From Treponema sp. UBA3870 (GTDB lineage: Bacteria; Spirochaetota; Spirochaetia; Treponematales; Treponemataceae): DNA of 7,206 bases. Location of the stretch: NCBI GenBank assembly GCA_002392275.1, contig DGGQ01000139.1, positions 1 to 7,206 on the forward strand, in the 5' to 3' direction. Every line of letters begins with the position of its first letter. The first letter of the stretch is position 1. A model generated the notes under the pieces. The model was not told where the DNA came from. It saw nothing but the letters and a program-made list of their open reading frames with translations, and did no database searches. Positions 5,181 to 7,206 of this stretch are shown here, piece after piece. Made by a program: the position numbers and the translations under genes.

Positions 5181-6410
5181 TCACATCAGCGCCATGTAGG
5201 CAATCGTAAGCGCATCCTTTCCGATGTTTTCTATGGTTGCGTATTCGTTCGGCTGGTGGCAGGTCTCGTCCAGTGTTGACCAGACCACCGCGTTGAAACC
5301 GAGGTTCCTTAATCCCGCCGCGACGGTTCCTCCACCGATGCCTACGAATTTTGGTTCAAGGCCGTGCACGTTTTTGATTGCGTCGGCAAGTTCTTTTGCT
5401 ACAGGGGCATCAACAGGGGTGGCTTTTGACTCTTCGGCCTGCGCCTCCGACACTTCGATTTTTACTCCATACTTTTCTTCCACGGCCTTGATTCTTTTGT
5501 CCAGCTCTGCTCTGACTTCTGAGAGTGGATATTCCGGGTTGATTCTACAGTCGGCGCAGAAAACGTCGTCGCCCGGAATCATGTTTATGCCCTCGACATT
5601 CTGGAGCTGCATCGTCGGCTGGAATGTTGATGTCGGCGGGTCAAAAAGTTCGTTGCGTCCGTTAAAGAAATTTTCCATGTCGTTGACGCTTAATGCAAGT
5701 GCCGCCGCCGCGAGTTTTGCGTTTCTTCCCAAATCAGGACGGGAGCCGTGTGACTGTTTTCCGATTGTGTGGAATCTGAACCACGCGATGTTTTTTTCCG
5801 CGACCTCGATGGTCTCTCCCTTTGGGTCCCCTCCATCAGGAATCAGTATGCGGTCCTCCTTTTTGAAAAGGTCCCTGTGTTTTTCAAGAAGAAAATTCAT
5901 TCCGTACTTTGAGCCAACTTCCTCGTCAGCCATGAAAAGAAGTTTGATTGTGTGCTCCGGTTTGATTCCAAGTTTTATGAAAGAAAGCGCGGCAAGAACT
6001 CCCGAACAGAGTCCCTGCTGGTTGTCCTCGACGCCTCTGCCGATTATTTTTCCGTCCTTCTCAACAACGGTCCACGGGTCGTTTTCCCAGAGCGAGATTT
6101 CACCGACTGGAACCACATCAAGATGTGCGCAGCTCCAGAGCCTCCACTCATCCGATTTTCCCGGGATTGTCGCCACAATATTTGGCCTTCTCTTTGATTC
6201 GACCCTTGAATCTTCCGCGTCATAGTTTTCAATCTGCGTGATTCCATTTTTCTTGAGCCAGTCAACCAGCGCGTCCGCTTTTTTTGCCTCGCCCTGTCCG
6301 CCGTTTTCTGGAGCAAGAGCCGGTATGCCGGTTAAAAGTTTTTCAAGCTCCACCATGTCGTGCGTGTGCGTCTCGATGTAGTTTCTTATCCGGTCGAAAT
6401 CTTTTTTCAT
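5181..6410 (-). CDS. M20-family zinc metallopeptidase/deacylase (ArgE/DapE-like)
   Basis: This 409-residue protein starts at ATG 6410 with GGAGG at 6420-6424, nine bases upstream. It has no signal peptide, so it should be cytoplasmic. The two-metal site is complete: His96 and Asp98 in CAHLDVVPVG, bridging Asp129 in GRGVEDNQQG, catalytic Glu163 with metal ligand Glu164 in ADEEVGS, Asp192 in IPDGGD and His385 in CHQPNEY. His221 in SHGSRPD marks the dimerisation (lid) domain, roughly 205-320, which supplies a histidine to the partner's active site. Members hydrolyse dipeptides or remove acyl groups from amino acids (ArgE, DapE, carboxypeptidase G2, aminoacylase). The exact substrate cannot be read from motifs, and dapE or argE should not be assigned. 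The gene begins 39 bases after the DUF3800 stop on the same strand. A TACAAT (6452-6457, - strand) in between could be a -10 box but lacks a good -35. Its codons look more GC-rich than those of the DUF3800 gene. Confidence 0.92.
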   Translation of the reverse strand: MKKDFDRIRNYIETHTHDMVELEKLLTGIPALAPENGGQGEAKKADALVDWLKKNGITQIENYDAEDSRVESKRRPNIVATIPGKSDEWRLWSCAHLDVVPVGEISLWENDPWTVVEKDGKIIGRGVEDNQQGLCSGVLAALSFIKLGIKPEHTIKLLFMADEEVGSKYGMNFLLEKHRDLFKKEDRILIPDGGDPKGETIEVAEKNIAWFRFHTIGKQSHGSRPDLGRNAKLAAAALALSVNDMENFFNGRNELFDPPTSTFQPTMQLQNVEGINMIPGDDVFCADCRINPEYPLSEVRAELDKRIKAVEEKYGVKIEVSEAQAEESKATPVDAPVAKELADAIKNVHGLEPKFVGIGGGTVAAGLRNLGFNAVVWSTLDETCHQPNEYATIENIGKDALTIAYMALM

Positions 6411-6449
6411 TTTCTGTTTCCTCCATTGCTGCTTTTATATAAAAACAGT

Positions 6450-7133
6450 TTATTGTATTCGCTGTGAATTTAGCTTTCTCCAATAATCTTTTTTGAATTG
6501 ATGTCGCGAAGAAAAAAACTCGGTTTCGGAATTTGAAAATTGTCCGATGTCTATTTTGACTTTGATGTGTTCCAACGTGCAAATTAAGTCGGCAACCTGA
6601 AATAGTTTGTAGTCTACCGGACTGATTTTTCGGACTTCAACATTTGCAAACAGGGTGTTAAACAATATGTTCAGAATCCGTTTTAGAGGCTTTTGCCCAT
6701 TGTCATAATATATGATGATTTTATCAAAAGAGTGCCAGTAATTCATGCATCGCTCTAGCTGCGTTTTAATTTCTTTTGTGATTTTTGCTTCAAGAATATC
6801 TGAATCTGCACATTCTGATTTTCTTACTTGCGCCGTAAAAAATTGGATAGGACATTTTCTTGCGAATCTGAATATCAAGTTAAAAAGTTTCCTGCGCTGC
6901 TCCATATTTAAATATTGATAATCCCCTTCGCGTCGAATGAGAGGCGCTGTGTGTATTGCGTGATGCGGGAAACCGAGCGTATTCAAACAATGTTCCAGAC
7001 CATCTATTTCGGATTGAATTGAGTCGGATTGGTTATGGGCAATGACAGAAACGATGTAGTACGGGGAATGCGGTTCATAGTTGCCGAAATCTCCAGCTTC
7101 ATCTATAAAACAGCTTAGAATCTTTTCTGCCAA
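6450..7133 (-). CDS. DUF3800 domain protein
   Basis: This is 227 residues from the preferred TTG start at 7133, with AGGAG at 7145-7149, eleven bases upstream. The result begins MAEKILSCFIDEAGDFG, the normal beginning for this family. A longer frame from GTG 7187 would add 18 residues but starts inside a terminator hairpin. Family signatures are FIDEAGDFG (residues 9-17; usual form DESGDFG), HHAIHTAPLIRREGDY (57-72), the IIIYYDNG strand (139-146) and YKLFQVADLICTLE (175-188; usual form Q-x-AD). These acidic and Gln/Asp positions (Asp11, Glu12, Asp144, Asp182) fit the view that DUF3800 is an RNase H-fold nuclease-like family, though its biochemistry is largely unknown to me. Such genes are common in mobile or defence-rich regions. 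Here it is alone, AT-rich, and 39 bases before the M20 gene. A role in defence is possible but not shown. Confidence 0.85.
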   Translation of the reverse strand: MAEKILSCFIDEAGDFGNYEPHSPYYIVSVIAHNQSDSIQSEIDGLEHCLNTLGFPHHAIHTAPLIRREGDYQYLNMEQRRKLFNLIFRFARKCPIQFFTAQVRKSECADSDILEAKITKEIKTQLERCMNYWHSFDKIIIYYDNGQKPLKRILNILFNTLFANVEVRKISPVDYKLFQVADLICTLEHIKVKIDIGQFSNSETEFFSSRHQFKKDYWRKLNSQRIQ

Positions 7134-7144
7134 AATAAATATTG

Positions 7145-7149
7145 CTCCT
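7145..7149 (-). promoter_or_regulatory. Ribosome binding site for the DUF3800 gene
   Basis: The - strand reads AGGAG here, eleven bases before TTG at 7133. The spacing is slightly long, but this is the only purine-rich site between the upstream terminator and the conserved FIDEAG motif, so it decides the start. No ATG or GTG is available in frame between the site and the motif. Confidence 0.55.
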
Positions 7150-7162
7150 GCTCTTTTGTTGT

Positions 7163-7190
7163 AAAAAAAATGGCGCGGGATCCCCACGCC
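7163..7190 (-). terminator. Rho-independent terminator of a - strand gene beyond the right edge
   Basis: On the - strand GGCGTGGG pairs with CCCGCGCC (eight pairs, one wobble) around a three-base loop (7190-7172), then A and eight T's (7170-7163). It is a compact, GC-rich, strong terminator. The distal gene it serves lies outside the window. If it works fully, the DUF3800 gene must be transcribed from a promoter within the 30 bases that follow or from read-through. Confidence 0.8.
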
Positions 7191-7206
7191 GTTTCGGTGG
7201 ACCGAG

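Noticed and set aside
4669..5199. A + strand frame overlapping the end of mraY and running into the intergenic region
   Set aside because: It is out of frame with conserved MraY motifs, and its tail crosses the terminator hairpins, so it is a shadow.
5224..6225. A 333-codon open frame on the + strand opposite the M20 gene
   Set aside because: It is antisense to a gene with a complete set of M20 catalytic motifs, is rich in Ser/Pro/Phe as expected from reverse-strand reading, and has no recognisable domain.
7163..7206. Possible 3' end of a tRNA on the - strand (sequence ending GCGCCA before T's)
   Set aside because: No T-arm GTTCGA-type motif or cloverleaf precedes the CCA; the segment is better explained as a hairpin terminator.

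Overview
The window looks like chromosomal DNA of a host-associated spirochaete, most likely a Treponema. The pointers are a relaxed spirochaetal-type lipobox on a small lipoprotein, a stand-alone and motif-divergent MraY, an exported trypsin-like protease carrying an apparent outer-membrane barrel, and a mix of AT-rich and more GC-rich genes. This placement comes from gene character and memory of the families; no database search was possible.

Layout. Positions 1-324 are the C-terminal third of an IS110-family transposase, cut by the window edge, followed at once by a hairpin with a short T-tract (330-354). Positions 367-3255 hold a tight three-gene + strand operon whose products all carry export signals: a lipoprotein (367-981), a small secreted protein (985-1581) and a trypsin-like serine protease with a C-terminal beta-barrel-like domain (1591-3255). 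A 13-bp perfect hairpin with eight T's (3293-3340) closes it. Positions 3256-3566 hold no gene, but do hold that terminator and a composite palindromic repeat like a REP/BIME unit (3389-3455). Positions 3567-3908 (- strand) are the C-terminal remnant of a membrane acyltransferase 3 gene. mraY (3980-5050, +), for lipid I synthesis, faces a cytoplasmic M20 metallopeptidase gene (5181-6410, -) across a GC-rich terminator region. Upstream of the peptidase on the same strand is a DUF3800 gene (6450-7133, -). Its true start is probably a TTG, because the longer GTG start lies inside a terminator hairpin (7163-7190) belonging to a gene beyond the window.

How they fit together. mraY and the M20 gene are housekeeping-like, while the IS110 end, the broken acyltransferase, the palindromic repeat and the DUF3800 gene mark accessory, rearranged DNA on both sides. 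The three exported proteins are the only clear multi-gene unit and the best candidate for an undescribed envelope system: a periplasmic protease apparently tethered to the outer membrane by its own barrel and made together with a lipoprotein and a small secreted partner. The joint function is inferred; nothing in the sequence identifies a substrate.
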